Shown here piece by piece: positions 23,144 through 33,769 of a stretch of DNA of 64,000 bases. The position numbers and the translations under genes are program-made. The notes below the pieces were generated by a model. That model was not told the DNA's origin. It made no database searches and saw only the letters and a program-made list of their open reading frames with translations. Source of the stretch: Avena insularis (Eukaryota > Streptophyta > Magnoliopsida > Poales > Poaceae); assembly GCA_023614405.1 (NCBI GenBank), contig CM042684.1:471333650-471397649 (forward strand), in the 5' to 3' direction. How positions within the stretch are numbered: the stretch's first letter is position 1; each line of letters opens with the position of its first letter.

Positions 23144-23311
23144 CCGCCACCGCCCCAGGCGGAGCAGGCATTCCGCCATAGCGCTAGGCGGAAAGGGTGC
23201 GTCGGCGTCCCACTGGCGGAAACAGAACGTCCCGCCGGCCCGGCCAGTGGGGCCCACCTCATTCCGCCTTTGCCGATGGCGGGAAGGACGGACCGCCACC
23301 GGCCCTGGCGG
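23144..23311. repeat. Periodic array of CCGCC-N9-GGCGG hairpins
   Basis: Exact 19-bp units (CCGCC, nine bases, GGCGG) start at 23144, 23173, 23264 and 23293. Two more with one decayed arm start at about 23201 (right arm intact) and 23232 (left arm intact). Starts are 28-32 bp apart. The nine-base loops differ between units. Confidence 0.8.
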
Positions 23312-23464
23312 GAGGATCCACGTGTCACCTTTCTAGCCTCCCTCCAGGGCATTTCCAGCAATTGCTACGCTAGGGGGGCATTTTTGGCGATGCGATGTTG
23401 CACGGGGCATATTTTTAAAAAAATCCAGTAGACTGGACTCTCCGTCAGCTGTCTATTTGAATCC

Positions 23465-23469
23465 CCTCC
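23465..23469. repeat. Target-site duplication CCTCC (left) of the 27-kb nested block
   Basis: CCTCC precedes the LTR at 23470. The same five bases follow the matching LTR at 50497-50501. Confidence 0.75.
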
Positions 23470-23958
23470 TGACATGGGTATACCCTACAGGTACTCGAGC
23501 TTGGTATATACGGCCCAAATACATACAGGCCCACGGTGTCGCCAAGGCCCGGATGGAGGGACTCGAGTAATCTACGGACTCTCGATTGTTTGAAGGACAA
23601 GAAGAAGCTAAAGATAGAAAGTTTGAAGGGGAAAACCCTAACCTGTAACCGACTCGACCTGCTACCCGAGACCTAGCCTATCTATATAAAGGCTAGGAGA
23701 GGGCGGCGAGGAGGACACACGCAACCCTAGTTTCCACAACCCTCGCCAGATTGCATCTGCGCACCATTATAACTTTCGACTCCCTCGATAATTCCACGAG
23801 CTGACAAGCAGGAATAGGGACCTCTACGAGGCCTGAACCTGGATAAATCCTTTGTCTCCTGTGTGCTTGTTTGCTAGCCGATAGATGTCTCCAGCGCTCC
23901 CTCCTTCTCCAAAACCCAAGTCCATAACAATGAGCATTGACGAGTTAAACCCTCGTCA
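23470..23958 (+). repeat. 5' LTR of the gypsy-type element
   Basis: It starts TGACATGGGTATACCC and ends AAACCCTCGTCA. A TATA-like tctatataaaggc lies near 23680. It matches 50011-50496 with few differences, for example caggtactcgagc against cagtactgagc. Confidence 0.88.
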
Positions 23959-23959
23959 A

Positions 23960-23977
23960 TTGGCGCCGTCTGTGGGA
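23960..23977 (+). other. Primer binding site of the gypsy-type element
   Basis: TTGGCGCCGTCTGTGGGA directly follows the LTR. TGGCGCC starts are common in plant gypsy primer binding sites. Confidence 0.8.
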
Positions 23978-25635
23978 CTTGTCTAGATGCACAATTTGTT
24001 GAAGAGGATGACTACATTGAATTGACCAAATTTCATTGATAGCTTTTATCAAGAGTCTCGGAAATGCAATGTTACTTCCAAGACATCATTTGTTAAAATG
24101 TTCATTCACTTAGTGCTTTGGTTCTGATCTGTTTCACTTTATAATCATCAAAACTGGGATGGGATTGTTTTGCATAGGGTATTTGCATGATAATGATGAG
24201 AAATGATTGCACTCTCTTTAATCTTAGTAGTCGCCTCTAAATAACTAAAAAACAAACTGTTCGCTGGCTTAAATGTTAATCTGATATCGATTATCACGGC
24301 ATGTGCTATAGATCGTACTATCTGATTTAAACTGTAAATCATGGAAGAACTTCTTTAGATGCAATATGTCCACCCATCACACGACCCAAAGAAGTGGTGG
24401 ATTGCATGAGAACCCGAATTGCTGAAAAAACCAATTCTGACAGAGGTTGTTGAAACAAGCCACTGAAATCTTCGGTCTGGAGGCCTGCAAAAACCAGAAG
24501 ATCGAAAATCTTTGGAGGAAGAGAATGGTGTGCGGGATCTGGTTGCAAAGTGGAGTGGTGTTCCAGGAAGCATGCCCAAGGACAGGCACACTTGGCCAAA
24601 GAATCCAGCAGCTTGATTGTGCCTATGAATCATGTATGAGACGGAGTAATTTGGTAGCCTGAGTCCGCTGTTTCTTTGGGTTTCCTTGGAACGTCGCTTT
24701 CACATGCCTTAGGCGCTCATAACCCTGGTTTTCTGTTTGACATTCTTGTTTTAGATCTTTTTGAAATGATTTTTGTAATGCTCCTCCAGAGTTTCCGATA
24801 ATTCACAAGTTTTGTCCTGTCGTTTTGCTGTCCGCGGAGTCCAAACGCGCTTTTTCATGTCAGTTTGCTCTCCGCCGATAGCAGGCCCAAAAAACAGCAC
24901 ACAACGAGGGAGCAAACCGTCCGCCGGCCCCGAACCAGCGCATTCACCCCCAGCATCCTCCCGCAGTCGTCCCAGGCCCGCATGGTAGCGGCCCAGACCT
25001 GCCTCCGGCGCTGCCCATTAATGGAAGTTGTTGAACAGCCCTACGCCAGCAGCCTGCCTACTTCCTCTCGCTGACCACGCCAAGTCCACTGTGACGCCGA
25101 TGGTGCCATTAATGGCTGGCTTCATAAGGGGACACGGGTTGCCGCATCTCCGCCCACAATCCAACCCACCCCGTCCTCCGCAAGATGTGCCCATGGAGGA
25201 AGCCCAACCGGAACGACCACAAGGTCGGCTCCTTGTCCGGCCGGTGTCGCCGACGTGAGCCGTTTCCACTGCCTCCTCCACCGCATGCTGTCACCCGTAG
25301 GAGGCTTCCACCACTGCTCGTGCGCATGGCTACGTCACGCCGCTGATGCCTACACGACCCCTCGCGACGAGCCGCGATGTGACCGCCACTACACCAGCTA
25401 GCGCCGCCACCGCACCTAGAATGGCCGTGGCCGGAGCCCAGTGTTTATCAACCTCGTCCACGAGGAGGACGGCCAATAGGCCACCACTGACGGTGGCCGT
25501 AGTTTAAATTTAGATGTTTTTTAACACCCTAGTTTAGTTGAATACTAATTAGGGCTTGTTTAGTGCATTATCATGAGCATCATCTTTTAAAGATGCATGC
25601 AATAAAAAGCAAGCAAAACCCTATGAAAGGGCATG
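23978..25635. other. Internal remnant and unidentified sequence
   Basis: It begins with gypsy internal DNA of uncertain extent. A GC-rich stretch (about 24840-25500) could be a captured gene fragment or part of another element, but no conserved domain or long frame is convincing. No gene is called. Confidence 0.35.
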
Positions 25636-26589
25636 TATGCCCCCATGTGTGGTTTTGGTAATTAATGACAATCTCTATGGACTCATGTGCAAATTGAGTT
25701 TCACTTGTAGGTTTGTCCATTTGCATCGCTTGGACCATGTGTTGGTTTCAAGGATGAAGAAGAAGAAGCAATGTCCAAGGGCTTTGTGTCTATTCGAATC
25801 AAGTAGAAGAAGAAGAAGATCAAGTATGTCTTGAAGAAGAAGAAGAAGAAGATGGAGTTCCTCATGGTTATCTTTAAGACATCATCAAGAAATGATGTGC
25901 AAGCTCAAGATCTCATGCTTGGAGTTTGCCTCCTCGGCGTTCATGGAGTGATGAAGACAAGGTCAAAGAAAAGGTTTCCCCATGGAGTATGGGGGAGCCA
26001 TTCGCAAGTCTTCATCAAGCAAGAGCAAGCACGAGCAATCAAGAAAGGTGTTCCATCTTGAAGGTGACAAGATCGTCTTCATCAAGCTCAAGAGGGATGC
26101 TCAAGGCAAAGGTATGATCTTCATAGGGTTTCTTCTTTACCGGTCTCTTGTAGTGTTGGGAGATTGGGTTTAGGATAGATAGCCATACTATCAAGAGGGG
26201 CTCTCGAGTGGGTGACTCGTTCGTATCTTTCGGAGAGAGCTCAAACCTTTGCATACATAGCATCATCTTTCTTGGTTGTTGTTTGGTTCTTGTCCATGTG
26301 AGGATCTAGAGCTTGTGGTTATCTTCATAACAAGCTCTAGTTCATCAAAAACGGATTTTCCATGCATATCTTGTTGCGTTTTTGATCTTGCGGGTTTTCC
26401 GGCTCCACACCTTGGGAGGTATCTCACATATATATTCATGGTATTTTCTCCCTTGGTGATATCCAATATTTCGAAGATAACCTTGGTTGGATTCTACATG
26501 TCGTTATCTTTCCAACAAAATTGGTTTCATCTCGTTTGGAGTACGGATGCAAAAGTTGTGGCGTTTCTGGTTTTGGAGTCTTTGCCTGG

Positions 26590-26870
26590 CCGGTAGTTCC
26601 GGCGGGCCACCGGTAGTACCGCTAGGGCAATTTGCCATCGGTAGTACCGGTGTTAATTCCGCCCACTTCCGTAACCCGTTTTTGCTTCAGTATGCTCTCT
26701 GCCTGGTCTGCGCTATTTGTCGGAACTTCGGTCGAAATCTTGGGCGGTAGTACCGGCCCAGGCGGTAGTACTGGTGACCCACCGGTAGTACCAGCCGGCC
26801 TCGTTTTTGTGTTCGTTTGCACCTTGTTTTCGGACAATTGGCTGAGTGCCACCGATAGTACCGGTGGTGC
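26590..26870. repeat. CCGGTAGTACCGG palindrome array
   Basis: Seven full or one-mismatch copies near 26590, 26609, 26637, 26742, 26761, 26780 and 26852, just upstream of a TATA-like box. Confidence 0.85.
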
Positions 26871-26905
26871 GCGATTCTGTGGGTAACGGGCAGACCGAGA
26901 AGCCC

Positions 26906-26912
26906 TTTAAAA
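26906..26912 (+). promoter_or_regulatory. TATA-like box of the Copia-type LTR
   Basis: TTTAAAA within ccctttaaaaggagc, followed by a CT-rich stretch as in plant transcription starts. Confidence 0.45.
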
Positions 26913-27791
26913 GGAGCTCCCCTTTCCCCTTCGGCCCATCACTTGCTCTTTCTTAGTTTTTTGGCTTTCTCTCTCCTCTATTGTTGACCTTGAAGAGCTT
27001 GCCCTCTCCCCTTCTCCCTCCTATGATTCTTGCATCTTTTTGAGGGATTTGAGAGAGGAGATCTATATCTACAAGCCCCACCAAGCAAAATCCCTTATTT
27101 GTGAAGGAATCCTTGGGATCTAGATCTTGGAGAGTTTTGTGTTCTCCTCTTGTGTTCTTCCTCCCTTATTCCCCTAATAGCTTTTGTAGCTTTGGTGGAA
27201 TTTGAGAAAGAAGGACTTGCCTCTTGCATTTGGTGCATAGGTTTGAGTTCTCCTCGGAGATTTGGCGAGTTCAAGCCCTTGGGCTTGTTTCTCTTGGGTT
27301 CTTGGAACCCTAGACGGTTGTGTGGTTGGATTGTTGACCTTTTGTGGTCTTGTAGCCTTTTGTGGCCTTGTTGCCTTTTGTGGCTTTGTAGCCTTTGTGG
27401 CATTGTTGTTGGGAGCCTCCAATTGAGTTGTGGAGATTGCCCCAACCTTGTACGGGTTCGGTGACCGCCCTCAAGTGTCCCATAGTGGAACATGAGTAGG
27501 CCTTTGTGGCGAGCTCACGGGAGAATAGGGTGAGCCTTTTGTGGCGTCGGTGAGTTGCGTGGCTTCGCATCCTTGGTGAGGCCTTGTGTGGCGTTGGGTG
27601 AGCATCGAGCCACCACACCTCGAGGTGAGCCATTTGTGGCGTTCGAAGTACATTGCGCCCCCGCACCTCTCCAAGGAGACGTAGCTTCTTTGGAAGTGAA
27701 CTTCGGGAAACAAATCATCGTCTCCACGTCCATCGGTTATCTCTCAACCGAGCTCTTTACTTATGCAATTTGCTTTGTGATAGCCATCGTG

Positions 27792-30287
27792 CTAACGGCC
27801 GCAGTAGAGTGTCAAAACTATTTTGGAAAAACGATTGGCTAGATCTGGTTAGGTCTGATTTTATTCCTTACCCCTCTGCTATTCTCCTCTTACCCCTACG
27901 TGTTTTGAATCCGCTCTCGTCTTTTTCTTCGAGTCCAGGATTTCTCGTGGTTGGGTTCCGTCGTACCTTCAGGTTTTCCCTTCCTCCTTTGATAACGGTG
28001 TTCTACCATCCGAACTTCATGCTGCCTGAGTGATCCTTTATCTGTGGTACCATTCTTTGTTCTTGTTTGGGCCTCCCAGTGTTTTCCGACGCGACGACAT
28101 CATCTACGCCAGATCCGATGCAGAGTCTGCATCACTCCTTTGTTTCCGAACCTCGCTTGTCGAGATCTTCAGTCTGAATCCTGAGGGTTGGTTGCATAAT
28201 CTATCTGTTCGTTGCGTAGTAATGCTTCGAAAAGGGATGGAGTCGCGACCATACCACTACTCTTATCATTTGCTTTGTATATTGAATGGTGGATCGATGC
28301 AATTTTACTCCGTCCACGGATGCTAGAGGTGGCTTTATTTGTGGATACCTCTACCTTCGCCCTTTGTTCCCGGAGTGTTCTCTGACGATCACGGACAACG
28401 ACCTCTTGTTAGTGGTGTCGCGATGATCTAACCGAAGCGAGAAGACGCAGATCGCCGACCTTCCTTCCGGTACCCTGAGGCGGATCTCGGGGGCGAGATC
28501 CCTTGTTAGTGGTGTCGAATTGTGGCATCCCGCAAAACCACTACTAGAAAATCGCGTTGTTTTTGTGCATTGCATCATCATGACCGCATGCTCATGTCAT
28601 CATGCCACATTGCATTTGAGCATCGTCATGTCATCATGCATTTGTTTGTCGAAACCTATTTTCTAAAAGCCTAGTTTGGTTTTCTAAATACTCCCCGTCT
28701 CAATTTCAAATTAAAGCGCCAGGCTTTTCCGGGTCTTTTATTTGTCTAAAAACTATTTACAAAAAGTTATTTTAAATTAAATAAAAATCTATATTATTCT
28801 TAGGGGGCAGCCAACCGCCGATCCGACCTGGGCCACACCCCAGTACAAACCCGGCCTGTCTAATTCCTAATCCTTTTCTACCCCAACCTAACCTACCCAG
28901 CCCCCCCTCCACCTCACCTGCACCAATCGGTGCCTGCCACCTCATCCTCTCTCTCCCCCCGACCACTCTCCCGCTGCCACCTGCCCAACCCCACCCCCCT
29001 ACCACTCACACCCCACACCCAAAACCCACCCACACACCACACCAGCCCCGAACCCCCCACACACACAACACAACCCCACCAAACCCCCACCAGGGCCCAC
29101 CCCCGCCCCCCCAGCCAACTCCGTCGCCTGTCCACCTCATCAACGCATCCCCACGCCTCCCTCCCAACTCCTGCTCCTCTTCCTCCTGCCTCTCTCTCAT
29201 GGCCGATCCGCCTCCACGACCTCGCCTCCGAGCCCGCCACGGCCGACCTCCCTCGCTGCTCCCTCCAGCGCCTCCGTCCTCGCGCCTCCCCTCAGCGCCT
29301 GGCCCAAGCAGAGCCCGCCACCGGCCTCTGCTCCTCCTCCTCCGACCGCCTCGCCCATCCCTCCTTCCCTCTCTCGCCGAGGTCCTCCGCCGCCCCTGAA
29401 CCACCGCCGTGGGACCCTACCGCCTGCCTGACCTCCTGCCGCCGACCGGCCTCCTCGCCGCCTGGCCCCACCCAAGGCTGCCACGGCCGCGCCCTGCACC
29501 ACCCCGAGCTCGGCCCCGCCTCCTCCACCACCGCCGCCACAGAGTCCTCTCAAGGCCGTGTTGTCCGCTGCTAAGCCTCCTCCGCGCCATGGTGTCATGA
29601 GCCGCATGTCCTCCGCACGGTGTGCTCGTATGCGTGTTTGTGCAGAACTAGCGTTATCCAAGAGGTGCAAGCCAAGATCGGCCCAAAGACCCATGTGCTA
29701 ATTCAAGTTCGTTGATGACAACGGAACCAAAAACCCCAAGGTCTTCACGATCGGTGCCGCATCCATGTACCTAGAAGCTATCAAAATCTTTGGGGCGACA
29801 AGATCGACGCCGATGCACAATTACCATCAATCCTCGAAGTTCGACACCGACAAAAGGCAGGAAAATAAGTACCCCCCTCATGGAACCGATGATTGTCGGT
29901 ACCCAAGATCTTCCTCAGGGCACGACAAGACCTCCGTCATGGAAACCGCAAGTTCCACTTCCGGAATCCGAAGGCCCCGATTCCTCGTCGAACCCCGGAA
30001 CCCCAAGATCGCCGAACCCTAATGTGTGAACCTTTTCCCGAGCCCCTATTTTATAAATGAAATACAAACTTGTTGCATATTAAATTGTCATACTCGCATG
30101 CATATTTGTGTGGGTCGGGGGCCTTATGCCGATTCACCTTATAATTAAATATGGGGCCATATGCGGGCAAATCTAGCCTTATATTGGCCTCATTTAAATT
30201 TGTGTAGCGAACCGGTAACTTATCTTGCCCTGTTATTACAACATTTAATTTGCGGGGTAGATAAACAATATGAACCATTTAATTAAT
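27792..30287 (+). repeat. Internal domain, copy 1
   Basis: It matches 33831-36401 closely. It includes a GC- and Pro-codon-rich stretch (28930-29574) and an 85-codon frame at 29765-30022 identical in both copies. Neither shows a known domain. The Pro-rich frames differ in length and C-terminus between copies, so they are probably not selected as protein. Confidence 0.75.
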
Positions 30288-33200
30288 TGTCGGGACCCCG
30301 GTTCCACTTAATATGGCCTAATTGCATCGCACCTTTGCCATGTCATACATCATACATGCATCATGCCCGATCTTTTGCCATAGTAATAAATAGTGCATCC
30401 GGTGTTTCTTCTAGTGTTTTGCTTCTCCGCGGACTAGGCCGATGAGTTGATGCGAGTGTCGATCCGATCTTCGGTTGAACCTTCGACAATGTTTTCAGGC
30501 GAGCATCTCCCCCTTTCTACCTATCTTACTTTTATAGTATTTATTCCCTCCTGTTGATCTATTGCTATCTGTGTTATGCTCTTTCAGTTTTCGTACCGTG
30601 ATATCCCTTGCAGCCTCATATTGCCTTGGACACATCCTATTACCTGTTGTTTGGTAGATAGTTGGACTTATGCTGTCAGAGTCGCTTGCTCAAGCGCTGC
30701 TATGCGTCGCCAAGAACCACAGCTGTTGGAGAAGTGCCGCATGTACAATGTTGGAGATGATCATGGCTTTACTTTTCGTTCACTTAATTACTGTTTAACA
30801 ACTAAAATTGAAGTAAGTAAGCAGAGGCATCGGTGGGTGATAGATAACATTTGGTTTCCGACCGCCCACTTGTGTCCCGTAGGACCCCGAGTTCTTGACA
30901 CCTGTTCCGAGATCGAGCGCGCTAACCACAGGTGGGGAGATATGGGCCCCCCATTGATTATTACCTGATTTCAAAGTATTGTACTGGGGGCCACAACTAG
31001 TTTGAGGTTTTATTTACTATCCTGTACTTATGCCATGCTTTACCGCTTTATTTAAATTGTGCGATGGATAGCACACTGTACTGTTTAGGAAGCGGAGTGT
31101 TTTCGCGGTATCGACAGTCCCAGTTTTGGGATTTGTCGTTACAGCCATCGCGCAAAACCCCGAGTCCGTCTCGAGACCGCCGACTTCGCTATGGTGTACT
31201 TAGTGGGTGGCCGTGCTTGCTTTTGGGTCTGGGAACGTCATGACTTAGGCCCCGCCGACATACCGATGGGTGTATGTTAACTGATCCGCAAAAGGGTCAA
31301 GTGCTTGTGGATACTTTGGTGCACCTCGCAGGTTAAATCTTTTCGAGAAGCCGTGTCCGCGGTTATGGACGACTTGGAGCACAGTGCTTGATCATAGACA
31401 ACTATAACTAAAGTTTATTGTTATAAATTGACTTGTATCCGATATGACTAGTAATCAGCTTCACTACAACGGAATGGCTAAGTAAAAGTACCAACAACTG
31501 CTGGGTTTTGGGGTTATCTCATGCTAATTGTATCTGACTAGTAAGTGTTGCAACTATCACGGAATGGTCAACTAAAAGTGCCCACTGCTTATTTTATCAG
31601 GATGATTATCTAAACCTGACTAGTAATTGCTGCAACGATAACTGAATAAATAAAACTACCAACTGTGTGAGTTCCTCCGACTTCCTCGCTTGGTCTCGAG
31701 GGGAATACCAGGATGGGATTGTTTGGTAAGATTCAGGTTGGATCCGAATAGCTCTTCCTTACCCCTCTCATTAGCCACTTTGTTGCATCGAGTCTCTATA
31801 GGTTGTTTAGTGCATGCCGCCGCCTGATCCACCATACCTATGTAGGCGAGGACCGCCGAATTCTAGCCTCGCCGTGTACTGGCCTCAGTACTGACGCTCC
31901 TTCTTTTTCCTTTGCCCTTTGTCGGCACCCCTTTTGTTTAAGCAGGTTTTGAGATCGACGTCGTTAGCAGGGTTACCCTTCCGGCTTGGCCTGGGCAGGG
32001 TTATGGACGCCATTGGTTATTCTTCAGGGCTCTTAGCCCCATTTGCATCTTGTCCGTAGTCGGACGCTCTATCATTTTCAAGGTGATTTGGATCTTTGTA
32101 TATTATATCTGTATTCTTGACTCCTGGAGTCGTGTTGTATATATCTGTTCTGTGGGTCCCATCGAGGACTGTTGTGTAATGTTATTACTTCGTTTTCCAC
32201 CCGCACGAAAGTGCCTGGTGGGCACCTTTGAATCGTTTCTATGCGGGTTTGGCGAGTTTCGCTAAAACTTGCATAGGGCCGATTCTCACAGGATTCAGAA
32301 ATATTTCAGGGGGCCACCCCATTAAGCTACCCGCAACGGAGTTAGCTGACTCCGAGACGGACTCAAGGTTTGCGCCAATGGTCAGAACGACATGAGATCC
32401 CAAACTGGACTGTCGATACATGAAAACACTCCGCTTCCTAAACAGACAAAGATGCTCCTCACACAATCGTAAATAAAGCAAAGAAGCATGGCATAGGTAC
32501 AGGATAGTAAATAAAACCTCAAACTAGTTGTGGCCCCAAGAAATAAGAATGAATCAAGCTCGCTCAGGGGGTCCATAAGCCTCCCGGATGTGGATAGCGA
32601 ATATTCTTGGAACAGGAATCAAGTACTGGGTCTTACGGGACACAAGTGAGCATAAAACCAAATAATGATATTGCTCACCGTGCCACTTTCATTAGTTATC
32701 CCATTACTACCTGTGTTAAGTTGTTTAAGTACCTCGTTATCCATCGACACTCACATACCCTACACATGTCGTTTCACGACTGCATGGCTCAAACAACTCC
32801 TGTAGTAGTGGCTCATGGGATGGGGGGACAAGCTTCGGTGGGGTTTAAAAGTAAAGGCTATGCAATACTTGGGATTCAGTTTAATGCAATCGCGACTCAA
32901 TGATGCAAGAATAAGATAGAGGCAAAAGGTACTATATGTATGCAAGCATGTGGTAGTGCTTGCCTGGCAGCTCAGTTGAAGCAAAGGATGGATCTGGTAG
33001 TGCTCGGTTCTCTTGATATATCCCCTGCTCAGCGTCTATTCGAGGAAGAACCAAACAAACAAGGGCCAACATAAATAAAGTGCACAAGCATATGAATAAA
33101 TGCGACAAGCAAACAATCATGCCATGATGAATGATGCACAATTTGCATGTCAATAAGGTAGCATGGCAAGGGTGAGGTGTGAAACACAAGAATAAGCCAT

Positions 33201-33769
33201 TTTATTTAGTTTTGGGATTTAATAGCTCTTCCTTACCCCTCTCTGTTAGCCGCCTGTTGCATCGAGTCTCTATAGGTTGTTTAGTGCATGCTGCCGCTGC
33301 CGCTTCAGTCCACCATACCTATGTAGGCGAGGACCGCCGAATTCTAGTCTCGCTGCACCGCCTCAAGATCGACGCTCCTTCTTTTTCCTTTGCCCTTTGT
33401 CGGCACCCCTTTTGTTTAAGCAGGTTTTGAGATCGACGTCGTTAGCAGGGTTACCCTTCCGGCTTGGCCTGGGCAGGGTTATGGACGCCATTGGTTATTC
33501 TTCAGGGCTCTTAGCCCCATTTGCATCTTGTCCGTAGTCGGACGCTCTATCATTTTCAAGGTGATTTGGATCTTTGTATATTATATCTGTATTCTTGACT
33601 CCTGGAGTCGTGTTGTATATATTCTGCTCAGGTCCCATCGAGACCTGTTGTGTAATGTTATTACTTTTTTCCACCCGCACGAAGTGCTGGTGGCACCTTT
33701 GAATCGTTTCTATGCGGGTTTGGCGAGTTTCGCTAAAACTTGCATAGGGCCGATTCTGAGGGTGTTACA
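30288..33769 (+). repeat. LTR, copy 1, enlarged by an inverted insertion
   Basis: It starts TGTCGGGACCCC and ends TGTTACA. Up to 32286 it follows the other LTR. It is then interrupted at 32287-33220 by an inverted, diverged piece of a related LTR. The last 549 bp (33221-33769) repeat 31748-32286 and supply the true LTR end. Confidence 0.75.
32287..33220 (-). repeat. Inverted LTR fragment within LTR copy 1
   Basis: The reverse complement of 32400-32545 aligns with 30975-31130 (ggggccacaactagtttgagg shared), and 32640-32770 with 30740-30880. Divergence is clear, so it came from an older or different family member. Confidence 0.65.

Larger units (their letters stand above)
22160..23469. other. 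MULE 5' non-coding region
   Basis: It holds an AT-rich tandem repeat (22285-22725), then a GC-rich hairpin array (23144-23311), then a T/A-rich stretch up to the gypsy LTR at 23470. A first intron of the transposase may lie here, since a ttag splice acceptor precedes the ATG at 22141. No terminal inverted repeat was identified. Confidence 0.5.
25636..27791 (+). repeat. Copia-type LTR, truncated at its right end
   Basis: It starts near TGCCCCCATGTGTGG. It carries a GAA-rich tract (25757-25855), a CCGGTAGTACCGG palindrome array (26590-26870), a TATA-like tttaaaa at 26906, and a downstream region with repeated ttgtggc phrases. The same ttgtggc phrases occur, in reverse, in the Copia LTRs at 9995 and 18726, so the two are distantly related in architecture. 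It ends without TG...CA at the junction with gypsy-like sequence at 27792. Confidence 0.65.

Noticed and set aside
23144..23311. CRISPR-like appearance of the ~29-bp periodic array
   Set aside because: The conserved parts are only 5-bp arms, loops are 9 bp, and the context is a plant genome; it is a hairpin array, not CRISPR.
24339..24633. Overlapping minus-strand ORFs at 24339-24633 as a gene
   Set aside because: Three frames are open together, none with a recognisable domain.
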